NCBI RefSeq assembly: GCF_000217915.1
Contig: NZ_AFOZ01000046.1
Location: 124,001-188,000 of the forward strand
Length of the DNA stretch: 64,000 bases
Origin: Shewanella sp. HN-41
Lineage (GTDB): Bacteria > Pseudomonadota > Gammaproteobacteria > Enterobacterales > Shewanellaceae
Direction of reading: 5' to 3'
The notes beneath the pieces were generated by a model. The model was not told the origin of the DNA. It worked only from the letters and a program-made list of their open reading frames with translations, and did no database searches. Within the stretch, counting starts at the first letter, position 1, and every line of letters starts with the position of its first letter. The position numbers and the translations under genes were made by a program. Below, piece by piece: positions 35,131 to 45,069 of this stretch.

Positions 35131-37170
35131 TTATGCCGCAATGCCCGAATGTCTTAACAGGGCATCGATATTCGGCTCACGTCCCATAAACTGTTTGAAC
35201 AAGTCCATAGGTTCGGCCGAGCCACCCATTTCGAGGATATTGTGCAGGAAGCGACGGCCCGTTTCAGGGTTGAAAATACCTTCCTCCTCGAAGCGGGAAA
35301 ACGCATCCGCCGACAGCACTTCAGCCCATTTGTAGCTGTAATAACCTGCGGCATAACCACCCGCAAAAATGTGGGCAAAACCATGTTGGAAACGGTTAAA
35401 GTCTGGCGGCGTTAGTACGGCCACCTGACGACGCACTTCGTCTAGGGTTTCTTGAATGCGCGCACCTTTGGCGGGGTCGTATTCATGGTGCATTCTAAAA
35501 TCGAACAGCGAAAACTCGAGTTGGCGCAACATCATCATGCCAGACTGGAAATTTTTCGCCGCCAGCATCTTATCTAACAAGGCTTTAGGTAATGGCTCGC
35601 CCGTTTCGAAATGACCAGAAATTTCGGCCAATGCCTCTTCCTGCCAGCACCAGTTTTCCATAAATTGGCTCGGTAACTCGACCGCATCCCAGGGCACACC
35701 ATTGATACCCGACACACCTGCAACATCGATTTTGGTCAGCATATGGTGAATACCATGGCCAAATTCGTGGAACAGCGTTGTCACTTCATCATGGGTAAAC
35801 AGCGCTGGTTTGCCATCGACTGGACCATTAAAGTTACAGGTCAAATAGGCCACAGGCTTTTGCAATCCATTGGCGGTTTGACGGCGTACACGGCAGTCAT
35901 CCATCCAAGCACCGCCACGCTTACCCGTGCGGGCATATAAGTCGAGGTAGAAACTGCCCCTATGTTCACCGGTTTCGTCGAAAATATCGAAGAAGCGGAC
36001 ATCTTTATGCCAACGATCAAACTCGGTTTGCTCAACAATCTTCAAGCCAAACAAACGCGATACAGTGTAGAACAGCCCCGAGAGCACTTTATCTTCGGGG
36101 AAGTAGGGGCGTAAAATTTCCTGCGAAATCTCATACTTATGATGCTGCAACTTCTCGGCATAGAAACTTAAGTCCCATGAGGCCATTTCAGTTACACCGT
36201 AATGTGTCTCGGCAAAGGCTCTTAACTCGGCCAATTCGGCTTTGGCTTGATCCTTTGAGCGCAGCGCCAATTCATTTAAAAATGCCATCACCTGCGCTGG
36301 CGTCTCAGCCATTTTGGTCGCAAGGGATTTTTCAGCAAAACTCTCAAATCCCAGTAACTGCGCCAGCTCGTGGCGTAGCGCAAGAATTTCATCCATTAAT
36401 GGGCTGTTATCGAACTGCCCCGCATTTGGGCCCTGATCAGAGGCTCGGGTTACGAAGGCACGATAGCATTCTTCCCGCAAACTACGGTTTTCACTGTAGG
36501 TCATGACGGGTAAATAAGAGGGGAAATCTAAGGTAAATAACCAACCGTCTAACTCACGGGACTGCGCCATCGCCTTCGCGGCAGCCTTAGCGGAATCGGG
36601 CAGACCCGCAAGCTCGGCTTCATCCGTGATTAACTTAGTCCAGGCTTGCGTCGCATCGAGTAGTTGATTCGAAAAACCACTGGTGAGTTCTGATAGGCGT
36701 TTTACAATTTCGCCGTAACGTACTTTTTGCGCATCATCTAAGCCAATGCCCGAGAGCTCAAAATCGCGCAGACTGTGTTCAATCACCGTCTGCTGGGCTT
36801 GGCTCAATTGCGCAAATTCATCTGATGCACGCAGAGCCTTATAGGCTTGATATAGACCTTGATGTTGACCAACATAAGTGCCGTATTCCGACAATAACGG
36901 CAAACAAGCATCGTGGGCTGCACGCCATTCATCGGTGCTAGTGACTGAATTCATATGGGAAACGGGTGACCAAATTTGGCTTAGCTCGTCGTCGACCTGT
37001 TCGAGTGGCGCGACTAAATTCTCCCAAGTGTAGGGGCCTTGGTGCTGCAGCACTTCATCTATCTTAGCGCGACACTGAGCAAGGGCATGCTCAACGGCAA
37101 CTTGAATATGTTCAGGTTTTATCTGTGAAAAAAGCGGTAATTTTGCGCCGTTAAGCAAAGGGTTGCTCAT
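35131..37170 (-). CDS. prlC: Oligopeptidase A
   Basis: Cytosolic M3-family zinc metallopeptidase that degrades short peptides, including released signal peptides; 679 residues, as in E. coli. The zinc motif LFHEFGHGIHHML lies near 465-478, with the third ligand Glu in the downstream PSQFMENWCW block. I start at the ATG at 37170 (GAGGAA six bases upstream), which gives the usual N-terminus MSNPLLNGAKLPLFSQI. The gene stands alone with its own terminator. Confidence 0.95.
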   Translation of the reverse strand: MSNPLLNGAKLPLFSQIKPEHIQVAVEHALAQCRAKIDEVLQHQGPYTWENLVAPLEQVDDELSQIWSPVSHMNSVTSTDEWRAAHDACLPLLSEYGTYVGQHQGLYQAYKALRASDEFAQLSQAQQTVIEHSLRDFELSGIGLDDAQKVRYGEIVKRLSELTSGFSNQLLDATQAWTKLITDEAELAGLPDSAKAAAKAMAQSRELDGWLFTLDFPSYLPVMTYSENRSLREECYRAFVTRASDQGPNAGQFDNSPLMDEILALRHELAQLLGFESFAEKSLATKMAETPAQVMAFLNELALRSKDQAKAELAELRAFAETHYGVTEMASWDLSFYAEKLQHHKYEISQEILRPYFPEDKVLSGLFYTVSRLFGLKIVEQTEFDRWHKDVRFFDIFDETGEHRGSFYLDLYARTGKRGGAWMDDCRVRRQTANGLQKPVAYLTCNFNGPVDGKPALFTHDEVTTLFHEFGHGIHHMLTKIDVAGVSGINGVPWDAVELPSQFMENWCWQEEALAEISGHFETGEPLPKALLDKMLAAKNFQSGMMMLRQLEFSLFDFRMHHEYDPAKGARIQETLDEVRRQVAVLTPPDFNRFQHGFAHIFAGGYAAGYYSYKWAEVLSADAFSRFEEEGIFNPETGRRFLHNILEMGGSAEPMDLFKQFMGREPNIDALLRHSGIAA

Positions 37171-37438
37171 AATGATTCCTCGACAATCTGTGTAGCTAAT
37201 AAATAAGGGCTGAACACGCATTTATCAAGGCGAGAAAACCGATTGCCGTCTTCTGCTCGTCGCCTATCCAGAATTATCACCCAAAAAAGTGAACCAAATC
37301 CCAATTAATCTATACACCTAATTTACTGAGTGAATCTTGATATGTTGATCGCAAATTAGATCCATTCTCATTAACAATTAGATTTATCGACGTTAGTATC
37401 TGCACCAAATCCACACCGTTAGCCTGATTGGCAAGCCT

Positions 37439-38230
37439 ATGACCACCAGCTCAGTCAATTCTATCACTCGCACACTCTGTACCTTAGGTCTGTTATTTCT
37501 CAGCCAAACCTCAAGTGCGAATGAAAGTTTATCCCAAACAGAAAGCCTTTCTAGCGCTACATTGCAGACTCAACCTATTGAACCTTGGGCAATAAACTTG
37601 GATTTGGGCTGGGATAGCAAATACATCTCACAGGGGCGAAATAATTTACCACAGGGTGGCATCTATTGGCTAAACGCCTCACTCCAATATGACAATCTAA
37701 CCACCTACGCCTTAGTCGGCCGCGGCGATAGTCAAGCCTATACGGAGTGGAATATCGGCCTCGAATATCGCTTGAATTTGACTGACAACCTAGAAACCAA
37801 TCTGGGATATCAACGCATTGAAGGTTACAGCAGCGACCGCTGCCAAGATAACGAATTTTTTACCGAGCTTGCGTACACGGCCACACCATGGCTAGTGCCC
37901 TCGGTAAGTTATGTCTATTCCACCGAGGCTGCGGGCTACTTGGTCGAGGTAAGTGTACACAGTTATTGGGATATCACTGAGCGATTCACTCTTACCCCAT
38001 ATATCACCCAAGGATTTGACTTTAAATATCGAACAGAAGCGCACGACGGTCGAAACAACCTACAATTTGGCCTAGAGGCCGCCTACCAACTACGCCCCAA
38101 TATGAATGTCAGTGGGCATATTAGCCATAGCATTGCCCAGGGTGATATTGAGCAAGAAGCCGCGGCCAATGGCGATTTGGGCTCACAGGATCAAACCTAC
38201 GCGGGGGTTCACTTCTCGATGACTTTTTAA
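37439..38230 (+). CDS. Outer-membrane beta-barrel-like protein, unknown function
   Basis: A 263-residue protein with a signal peptide (cleavage near SSA-NE at about 27) followed by alternating amphipathic strands (NLDLGWDSKYISQGRNN, EWNIGLEYRLNL, LQFGLEAAYQL) and a C-terminal Phe (VHFSMTF). These are typical of outer-membrane barrels. The ribosome binding site is weak. I cannot name the family. Confidence 0.65.
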   Translation: MTTSSVNSITRTLCTLGLLFLSQTSSANESLSQTESLSSATLQTQPIEPWAINLDLGWDSKYISQGRNNLPQGGIYWLNASLQYDNLTTYALVGRGDSQAYTEWNIGLEYRLNLTDNLETNLGYQRIEGYSSDRCQDNEFFTELAYTATPWLVPSVSYVYSTEAAGYLVEVSVHSYWDITERFTLTPYITQGFDFKYRTEAHDGRNNLQFGLEAAYQLRPNMNVSGHISHSIAQGDIEQEAAANGDLGSQDQTYAGVHFSMTF

Positions 38231-38350
38231 GCTCATCTCAACATGCTCCCAATATTAGGCTGAATTTGGCAAAATCCAACCCGCTAACTACACTCAAAAC
38301 GTCGACGGAGCGACGTTTATCTTCACACTATTTATGCCGAGGAACAGGGA

Positions 38351-38896
38351 ATGTTAGCGCATCATTTATACTTCACCCGCACTGCATTTATGGCTTTTGC
38401 CATATTTTTTATATTGTTAACAGATTCAGCCAATGCACGTCAGGCACCCAGCCCCAGTTTAGAGTCTTTGCCACAACCGGCACAGGCTGAGCCTTTGCCC
38501 TTAGGCACACTGCGGGACAGCAATGGTAAGCCGATTGCGATTCCTAGCGAACCGCAGAGTGCGTTCGAGTATTCGGCACCCAATATTACCCCGACAGAGC
38601 CCCCCACAACTAAAGCGACGAAAGCAACCAAAGCGACTAAAAAAACGACAAAAACGAAGAAACCATCTCGCAAACAACAGCTTGCCAGCCGTGAGCGCGT
38701 CGCAAATGACCCTAACTGCCGCTGGCTCGACCAACGTATGGCTCAGTTAGAGTCCCAAATGCGTAGCAAGCAGGATAACACCAGCCAATATCATGCCGAT
38801 GAACTCAGTGCCCGCCAACAGGAATGGCAGTGTTTAAAATGTGGCGCCGAAGGGCCAAATCAAGACGATCACTCCCGCTGCCAGTATCGCCGCTAA
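38351..38896 (+). CDS. Secreted protein with Thr-Lys repeats, unknown function
   Basis: A 181-residue protein with an N-terminal signal or anchor (about 12-29), a Pro-rich stretch, a low-complexity TKATKATKATKKTTKTKK segment at about 92-109, and a C-terminal part with Cys residues (DPNCRWLD, EWQCLKCGAEG). An AGGAACAGGG stretch precedes the ATG. It lies 120 bases after the beta-barrel gene on the same strand. Confidence 0.6.
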   Translation: MLAHHLYFTRTAFMAFAIFFILLTDSANARQAPSPSLESLPQPAQAEPLPLGTLRDSNGKPIAIPSEPQSAFEYSAPNITPTEPPTTKATKATKATKKTTKTKKPSRKQQLASRERVANDPNCRWLDQRMAQLESQMRSKQDNTSQYHADELSARQQEWQCLKCGAEGPNQDDHSRCQYRR

Positions 38897-39017
38897 ATGA
38901 TTTAACCCAAACGACCCGACTCAACCCATGCAACAGACTGGTCTGTGAGCACAATCCACCCTACAATGGCTTTCTGCAGTTACAGCATCTCATCCTTGAA
39001 GTAAGACGGAGAAACTC

Positions 39018-40373
39018 ATGGCTCAACATTTTGACTATATCTGCCTAGGCGCAGGCAGCGGTGGTATCGCCTCGGCAAACCGAGCCGCAATGCGTGGCGC
39101 TAAGGTGCTGCTTATCGAAGCCAAACACGTGGGTGGCACCTGCGTAAACGTAGGCTGTGTGCCGAAAAAAGTCATGTGGTATGGCGCCCATATCGCCGAA
39201 GCTATGCACCTTTACGCTAAGGATTATGGCTTCGACGTCACTGTGAATAAGTTCGACTGGAACACCTTAGTCAACAGCCGCGAAGCCTACATTGGTCGCA
39301 TTCACGATGCCTACGGCCGAGGTTTTACCAACAATAAAGTGACCTTGCTCGATGGCTATGGCCGCTTTGTGGATGGCAATACTATTGAAGTTAACGGCGA
39401 GCACTACACCGCCGATCATATCCTGATCGCCACTGGCGGCGCGCCGACCATTCCGAATATTCCTGGCGCCGAATATGGTATCGACTCCGATGGTTTCTTC
39501 GCCCTACGCGAGCAACCTAAGCGCGTTGCAGTTGTTGGCGCGGGTTATATCGCTGTTGAAGTCGCCGGAGTGTTACACGCCCTTGGCAGTGAAACCCACT
39601 TATTTGTGCGTCAACATGCGCCGCTGCGCAACTTCGATCCCATGCTTATCGATGCCCTAGTCGATGCCATGGCCACCGAAGGGCCTAAATTGCACACCCA
39701 TAGCGTACCAAAAGCTGTGGTCAAAAATGCCGATAACAGCCTGACATTAAGCCTAGAGAATGGTGAGAGCGTCACTGTCGATTGTCTGATCTGGGCGATT
39801 GGTCGCTCACCCGCCACAGGCAATATCGGTTTAGAAAACACTGATGTTCAATTAGATAGCAAAGGCTATGTCATCACTGATGAGCAGCAAAATACCACCC
39901 ACAAAGGGATTTACTGTGTCGGCGACATTATGGCGGGCGGCGTAGAATTAACCCCTGTCGCAGTTAAGGCGGGCCGTTTGTTATCCGAGCGCTTATTCAA
40001 CGGCATGACAAATGTCAAAATGGATTACAGCTTGATCCCAACCGTAGTGTTTAGCCACCCACCTATCGGCACTATGGGCCTGACCGAACCCGAGGCGCGT
40101 AGCCAATATGGCGACGAGAACATTAAAGTGTACTCCTCGACATTTACCTCAATGTACACGGCCGTCACCAGCCATCGCCAAGCCTGTAAAATGAAATTAG
40201 TTTGCGCTGGCGCGGACGAAAAGGTGATTGGTATTCACGGCATAGGTTTTGGAATGGATGAGATCCTCCAAGGCTTTGGAGTGGCACTCAAAATGGGCGC
40301 GACCAAGGCCGACTTCGATGCCGTTGTCGCCATTCACCCAACGGGTGCCGAGGAATTTGTTACACTCAGATAG
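39018..40373 (+). CDS. gor: Glutathione-disulfide reductase
   Basis: NADPH-dependent flavoenzyme that regenerates glutathione; 451 residues, as in E. coli. FAD-binding GAGSGGIASANRAA is at about 11-24, the redox-active disulfide in GGTCVNVGCVPKK at about 40-52, the NADPH-binding GAGYIAVEVAG in the middle, and the catalytic C-terminal HPTGAEE. The ATG has AGACGGAG upstream. A terminator follows. Confidence 0.96.
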   Translation: MAQHFDYICLGAGSGGIASANRAAMRGAKVLLIEAKHVGGTCVNVGCVPKKVMWYGAHIAEAMHLYAKDYGFDVTVNKFDWNTLVNSREAYIGRIHDAYGRGFTNNKVTLLDGYGRFVDGNTIEVNGEHYTADHILIATGGAPTIPNIPGAEYGIDSDGFFALREQPKRVAVVGAGYIAVEVAGVLHALGSETHLFVRQHAPLRNFDPMLIDALVDAMATEGPKLHTHSVPKAVVKNADNSLTLSLENGESVTVDCLIWAIGRSPATGNIGLENTDVQLDSKGYVITDEQQNTTHKGIYCVGDIMAGGVELTPVAVKAGRLLSERLFNGMTNVKMDYSLIPTVVFSHPPIGTMGLTEPEARSQYGDENIKVYSSTFTSMYTAVTSHRQACKMKLVCAGADEKVIGIHGIGFGMDEILQGFGVALKMGATKADFDAVVAIHPTGAEEFVTLR

Positions 40374-40392
40374 TTATTTAAGAGTAAGGATT

Positions 40393-40419
40393 AAGGCCAG
40401 TAGCATACTGGCCTTTTTT
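40393..40419 (+). terminator. Terminator of gor
   Basis: AAGGCCAGTA / TACTGGCCTT with a GCA loop runs into six T residues, 20 bases after the stop. Confidence 0.88.
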
Positions 40420-40485
40420 ATATTAGCGCGGTTCTCAATCTTGCCACCACTATTGGCCTATGGCGGTTTGGCTGAGTAAACAAAT

Positions 40486-41289
40486 TTATCGCCTAGATTT
40501 AGTTTGCTTTATCCACAGCCAAAGGCCGCTCAGTGATACCAGCAATAATGCCAATCCAAAAATATCCCATAGCCACACGGCGTAGGCGCCAAATAAGCGG
40601 CCGCTGTGCAAATCTAGCATCACTCTTTCCCAATTGAGGTTTGTGCTGCGGGCGTATTGAATCAAATCAGCGTCCACTAAATCCTCTGGCATGACCCACT
40701 GCAGCGGCGCTAATGGCTGCTCCGGTATCCAATCGATAAGATTTTCGTCGGCTCGAAAATAGCCCGAAGTGGTTTTGAGCCAAACACGATTTACGGCTTC
40801 GTTGCGGGTGGCATCGAGAGGTAACGACTCTATGGCTAAGGCCTCTAAACCTCTGGGTAAACCTGTACTGCTATTTTGAGTTTCCTGTAAGTGCCCTTGG
40901 CTATCAAACAGATAAAGTTGATCATTATCAATAGCGATCAATAGATTAGGTAAAAATGCCGCACTGATTAATTGGTTTTGAGCCTCGAGTATTTGTTCAC
41001 GCCCCAACCAAAGTCGATTATCTGTGATAAATAGCGGCTGGGCTTCACTGCCAAACTGGGCAATATGATGGGGCGTCGCAATCCCGTAATAATCCAACAG
41101 CCAAGTTTGTTGCACTGGGGATTTATTAAGGTGTAATGCTTGGCTGTGATTGATGGCGACACCCGTCACGACAAGCAATAGGATAAATAAACAGCTTAAG
41201 ATACCCAGTCTACGGTGCCAAGGGCGAAGCGCGCGGGAAAGTTTGTAGCTAATGGTCTGTATCGATTGTGATTTGTGCTTTCGAGTCAT
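40486..41289 (-). CDS. PepSY-associated transmembrane protein
   Basis: A 267-residue inner-membrane protein with an N-terminal span (about 27-46), a large periplasmic domain and a C-terminal span (about 238-261). His residues sit where PepSY-TM proteins coordinate haem: PWHRRLG, AINHS and DLHSGRLFG. Members of this family move electrons across the membrane, for example to flavins or ferric chelates. It is the last gene of an operon with a flavin-binding protein (30 bases upstream) and a porin, so it is probably the electron donor of that system. Confidence 0.78.
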   Translation of the reverse strand: MTRKHKSQSIQTISYKLSRALRPWHRRLGILSCLFILLLVVTGVAINHSQALHLNKSPVQQTWLLDYYGIATPHHIAQFGSEAQPLFITDNRLWLGREQILEAQNQLISAAFLPNLLIAIDNDQLYLFDSQGHLQETQNSSTGLPRGLEALAIESLPLDATRNEAVNRVWLKTTSGYFRADENLIDWIPEQPLAPLQWVMPEDLVDADLIQYARSTNLNWERVMLDLHSGRLFGAYAVWLWDIFGLALLLVSLSGLWLWIKQTKSRR

Positions 41290-41319
41290 AGTTACATTTT
41301 ACGTCTGGCTATTTGACTA

Positions 41320-41895
41320 TTATTGACTCTTTTCGGCTTTGGTAACATGGTTATCGAGCCACAAAGCAATACGAGACAGTTTCGTCAAGGCTCTGACCGA
41401 CAGGGTGGCGCCGGTAATACCGTCAATATGCTGATCGAGTTGTGTTTGATCGTCGAGTTTGGCTGATTTGAATTGATCCGTAAAGAAATCATGGCGAACT
41501 TCATCGCCTCGGCTTTCACGATAAACCAATACCTTAGTTCTGACTATGGCTTGATCTTTAATATGGATCCCGACAGTGATCGGCGCTTCTTTGCCTATCT
41601 CATCTAAAATCCACACGGTTTCATTGTCTTGCTGCCAATAACGAAGGCGCATCTTATTGAAACTATGGGCAAGTATCGATTCGATAACCTGTTTGGCATT
41701 ATCGTCGACCCAATAGACCTTAGTTGTGCCTTGATTGCCATTAAACGCCTGTTGAATAAAAGCATCGGCACTTTGATATTCGACGGCGCTTAGCTGTAGT
41801 GGGCATACCGCGAGTAATAATATCGTTAGGCTACTAATCAATGATCTGCCAAGGCGCTGACTCGCCGTTGTCAGTGCTGCGAAAAATCTGCCCAT
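41320..41895 (-). CDS. FMN-binding (flavinylated) periplasmic protein
   Basis: A 191-residue exported protein with an N-terminal membrane or signal segment (LISSLTILLLAVCPLQLSA) and a C-terminal FMN-binding domain. Its DGITGATLS motif matches the site where ApbE/Ftp links FMN to the last Ser/Thr. It should act as a one-domain periplasmic electron carrier. I start at the ATG at 41895, which has GAAGG six bases upstream. It lies between the porin gene and the PepSY gene. Confidence 0.8.
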   Translation of the reverse strand: MGRFFAALTTASQRLGRSLISSLTILLLAVCPLQLSAVEYQSADAFIQQAFNGNQGTTKVYWVDDNAKQVIESILAHSFNKMRLRYWQQDNETVWILDEIGKEAPITVGIHIKDQAIVRTKVLVYRESRGDEVRHDFFTDQFKSAKLDDQTQLDQHIDGITGATLSVRALTKLSRIALWLDNHVTKAEKSQ

Positions 41896-41968
41896 AATAA
41901 CCTTCAGAGGAATTGAATAAGGCCACACACCGACAGATGTGTGACCCGACTCGAGTGAGAAACAATGT

Positions 41969-43150
41969 TTAGAACTGGTAACCCACACCTAAGTTGAAAC
42001 CGTCGGCGTCTTTAGCACCACCCACTTTTTCATAATCGGCTTTAAACACCACGTTTTCATGTAACCAATAATTCACACCAATGTTGGTTTGGGTGATTTC
42101 GGTGTCAGTATCATTGCCAGCCTTGTTATCCCACGCATTGTAACGGGCGAATACTCCAAAGCTTTCGTTGAAGCGATACGATGGCTCAATGTAATAGCCT
42201 TTCTGCTTATCTTGTCCTAGGGCCTCAGCCTCTTTACCATCGATATCCCATTGAGCATAAAGCGCTTTAATGGTGAAGTTTTGAATGCTGTAGATAGCGT
42301 GCGCAGTTAACAGCGTGGCCGATGCCGTATCGACATCCGCAGCTCCCTGGGTTAAATCCGATTGATATTGTGCAGAAGCGGCCAACTCTAAACCTGGCAC
42401 TGCGGTGTATTTCACGCGGGCGGTATAAGCTAAATCTTCACCCTTAGCGTTAGATACTTTTTGGCGGCCACTACGAATATTAAATGCTTTGTCGCCCGTT
42501 GTGGCAACCGCAAGACCGCTAGTCACTGCGGTATCAAATGCAAGGCCAGGTGCTGCTTTAATATTTAACGCTAGACCCGCTTCCCACCACGTTGCAGGGA
42601 TGATGTCAGCTTCCACCGGATTACGCTCAACACCGTAAAATACAGGTGGCTCGTGGGTTTCGTTGGTGATGCCGACGGGCATCAGGAATAGACCCGCTTT
42701 ACCCGTGAAGCTCTGATTAAAATCATGTTCGATATAGGCTTGTTCTATCTCAACTTCACCCTTTTTACCTTCGCCAGACAATGCATGTTCAACTTCTAGC
42801 TCGGAGAAAAAACGGGTGTTTTCAGTAAATTCATGGCCAAAAAACAATACAAAACGATGAAAATCGAACTCTTTCTTGTCTGTGCCTTTCATGTTGTCTG
42901 AAATATTGTTGTAGTGCAGTTCGCCATAACCCCCAATGGTTGTTGCACTCTTGCTTGAGCCGGTTTCTTCAACGGCATCGGCGGTTTTTTCAACTCGTTT
43001 TTCAGTTTCTTCTAAGCGTTTTTCAAGATCCTGCAACACTTGCTGTTGCTGCTCAATCACTTTACGCAGTTCTTGTGTTTCATCTGTGGCGAGCGCTTGA
43101 TGGCTAGCAAAGAGACCTAATAGCGCAGTAGCGAGTAGTGTTTTCTTCAT
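41969..43150 (-). CDS. Outer-membrane porin with N-terminal coiled coil
   Basis: A 393-residue protein: signal peptide to about ALA22, a predicted coiled coil (ELRKVIEQQQQVLQDLEKRL) to about residue 65, then a beta-barrel ending in Phe (NLGVGYQF). It resembles the phosphate-selective porin-like group, but the substrate is unknown. I start at the ATG at 43150, which has GGGGA upstream. It is first in an operon with the flavin-binding and PepSY proteins, behind Fur-like and FNR/CRP-like sites. Confidence 0.82.
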   Translation of the reverse strand: MKKTLLATALLGLFASHQALATDETQELRKVIEQQQQVLQDLEKRLEETEKRVEKTADAVEETGSSKSATTIGGYGELHYNNISDNMKGTDKKEFDFHRFVLFFGHEFTENTRFFSELEVEHALSGEGKKGEVEIEQAYIEHDFNQSFTGKAGLFLMPVGITNETHEPPVFYGVERNPVEADIIPATWWEAGLALNIKAAPGLAFDTAVTSGLAVATTGDKAFNIRSGRQKVSNAKGEDLAYTARVKYTAVPGLELAASAQYQSDLTQGAADVDTASATLLTAHAIYSIQNFTIKALYAQWDIDGKEAEALGQDKQKGYYIEPSYRFNESFGVFARYNAWDNKAGNDTDTEITQTNIGVNYWLHENVVFKADYEKVGGAKDADGFNLGVGYQF

Positions 43151-43222
43151 TATTTTCCCCAAAAATGGTCACTATTTGTAAACATATGTAAAAATTTGTG
43201 ACGATTTTACACATTGGTTTAA

Positions 43223-43245
43223 ATAATGCAAACTATTCGCATTTG
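43223..43245. promoter_or_regulatory. Fur-like box upstream of the porin operon
   Basis: AATAATGCAAACTATTCGC matches 12 of 19 positions of the Fur consensus and has AATGC/GCATT arms. It is about 75-95 bp before the porin start. AT-rich sequence gives chance matches, so this is tentative. Confidence 0.42.
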
Positions 43246-43250
43246 AATTT

Positions 43251-43264
43251 ATGATCTAGATCAA
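43251..43264. promoter_or_regulatory. FNR (EtrA) or CRP-like site
   Basis: ATGATCTAGATCAA matches the FNR consensus TTGAT-N4-ATCAA at all but one defined base, and also fits CRP at 13 of 16. It is about 107 bp before the porin operon and 300 bp before the divergent symporter, so the former is the likelier target. Confidence 0.55.
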
Positions 43265-43390
43265 TTCTTATTTACTAAATTACAACCCAAGCAAACTCGA
43301 TGCCCACAACGCACCTTTAGAAGTGCCAAATGCCCTGAATCCCAATAAAAATCACAATTCAATAAATTACGCGCTAAATAAACCGAAAAA

Positions 43391-43445
43391 AATGAATTAT
43401 CATTATTTTTACGGTTATATTTTGATAATTTATCATTTAACGCTA
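43391..43445. other. Two AT-rich palindromes upstream of the symporter
   Basis: AATGA-ATTA-TCATT at 43391-43404 and TGATAA-T-TTATCA at 43433-43445 are perfect inverted repeats that resemble Fur half-sites. The region is very AT-rich, so I do not assign a regulator. Confidence 0.3.
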
Positions 43446-43562
43446 ACCTGATTTAGATTTTGATTATTTTAAAGCCAAGGTTAGTGATGTTTCACAAATC
43501 CAGTCATTGCAACTGTGATACCTTAGGCGCCCAAAAAAGCGTGTAGGGGGAGTTACGCAAAC

Positions 43563-44807
43563 ATGAAGAGCAAGAGTTTATTAGGCAACATTGGTGTGCA
43601 AGTGGTTATTGCCATGATTATTGGCGCACTGGTCGGTTTTATGATGGGTGAAAGCGCGAGTATCTTTGCACCGCTTGGTACCATTTTTATCCATTTAATC
43701 AAAATGCTAGTGATTCCACTGGTGCTAGTTTCGATCATTAGCGGCGCCGCTAGCTTAGGCGACAGCCCCTCGGCGGGTAAGATTGGTGTCGGCACCTTCG
43801 GCTTCTTCATTGTGACCTCAGGCTTTGCTGTGGTACTTGCGTTGGCGATGGGTAATCTCTTTCAGCCGGGCGCTGGGGTCGATTTTACCGCCCACAGCGG
43901 CACAGACTTAATGGAAGTGACTAAGGATCATGGCGCACTCCCCGGGGTGATGGATACCTTTATCGGTATGATCCCAACCAATGTGTTCGAGTCGCTAAAC
44001 GGCGGTAACATCTTACAAATCTTAGTCTTTAGTATCTTCTTCGGTATCGCACTGACCAAGGTCAAAGGCGATGGCGCTAAGCCTATCTTGGCCGCACTCA
44101 ATACCGTCGTTGATGCCTTTGTGTGGATGATCAACTGCGTGATGATCATTGCTCCTATCGGTGTGTTTGGCTTAATGGCCGATTCCGTCGGCACCTTCGG
44201 CTTCGATGCCTTAGAAGTCGTGTTTAAGCTGTTTGCCGTGTTTGTGGCCGCGATTCTGCTCTACGGCTTTGTGTTCTTCCCCTTAGTTGTACAGCTGTTT
44301 TCTAAGGTATCGGCACGCCAGTTTATTTCGGCGATGAAAAAACCCCAGGTGATGGCGCTATCGACGGCTTCATCTATGGCGACGCTGCCAGTGAATATGG
44401 AAACCTGTGAAGAAGATCTTAAGATCTCCAAGGCAACTACCGCCTTCGTGCTGCCCTTAGGCGCAACGATTAATATGAGTGGCAACGCGATTTACTATGG
44501 TTTAGTCGCCATGTTCTTCGCGCAGATGTACAACGTCGATCTATCGATGACGGCCTATGCCGCGATTATCTTTACCTCCACCTTAGGCGCCATTGGCCAA
44601 GCGGGTGTGCCAGGTCCGTCATTTTTAGTGGTTGCAGTACTGCTGGCCGCAGGTATTCCAATTGATGGTTTACCGCTGTTATTCGCCCTCGACAGGGTGT
44701 TTGACATGATCCGCACCGCACTCAACATCACGGGCGATGCGGCCTGCGCCGCGATTATGGATAAATATACCGCCGAGCAAGCGAGTAACGAGCCAAGTAC
44801 AAACTAG
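43563..44807 (+). CDS. Dicarboxylate/amino-acid:cation symporter (DAACS family)
   Basis: Inner-membrane importer of glutamate, aspartate or C4-dicarboxylates driven by sodium or protons; 414 residues, typical of GltP/DctA. Family signatures are visible: STASSMATLPVNMET (serine-rich hairpin), GATINMSGNAIYYG (NMDGT-like motif), and the second hairpin AIGQAGVPGPSF. The exact substrate cannot be read from sequence. GGGGGAG precedes the ATG, and a strong terminator follows. Confidence 0.9.
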   Translation: MKSKSLLGNIGVQVVIAMIIGALVGFMMGESASIFAPLGTIFIHLIKMLVIPLVLVSIISGAASLGDSPSAGKIGVGTFGFFIVTSGFAVVLALAMGNLFQPGAGVDFTAHSGTDLMEVTKDHGALPGVMDTFIGMIPTNVFESLNGGNILQILVFSIFFGIALTKVKGDGAKPILAALNTVVDAFVWMINCVMIIAPIGVFGLMADSVGTFGFDALEVVFKLFAVFVAAILLYGFVFFPLVVQLFSKVSARQFISAMKKPQVMALSTASSMATLPVNMETCEEDLKISKATTAFVLPLGATINMSGNAIYYGLVAMFFAQMYNVDLSMTAYAAIIFTSTLGAIGQAGVPGPSFLVVAVLLAAGIPIDGLPLLFALDRVFDMIRTALNITGDAACAAIMDKYTAEQASNEPSTN

Positions 44808-44826
44808 CCCAGTTTAATCATTAATG

Positions 44827-44860
44827 GGCTTGAATAGGCTTGCTTATTCAAGCCTTTTTT
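44827..44860 (+). terminator. Terminator of the symporter gene
   Basis: GGCTTGAATA / TATTCAAGCC forms a perfect 10-bp stem followed by six T residues, 20 bases after the stop. Confidence 0.9.
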
Positions 44861-45069
44861 ATGCCCGAGCGTTGGATATACCGTACTCTAGCCCACTGAT
44901 TTAGTATCACTTAATTGAGATTAATGTGATCTTGGCGGCGCCTTGGACTAAGCTCGAACTGCTTGGCCTCGCAATTCGTATTTCTTTATCCCACTCGCCA
45001 CTCCGAGGAGACGCGATTCTGCGATAATCACTTGGCGCTAATATCTAATATCCAAAGGAGTGTTGCATT

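Noticed and set aside
43391..43445. Confident Fur boxes before the symporter
   Set aside because: The inverted repeats are perfect but sit in very AT-rich DNA and do not align to the full Fur consensus.
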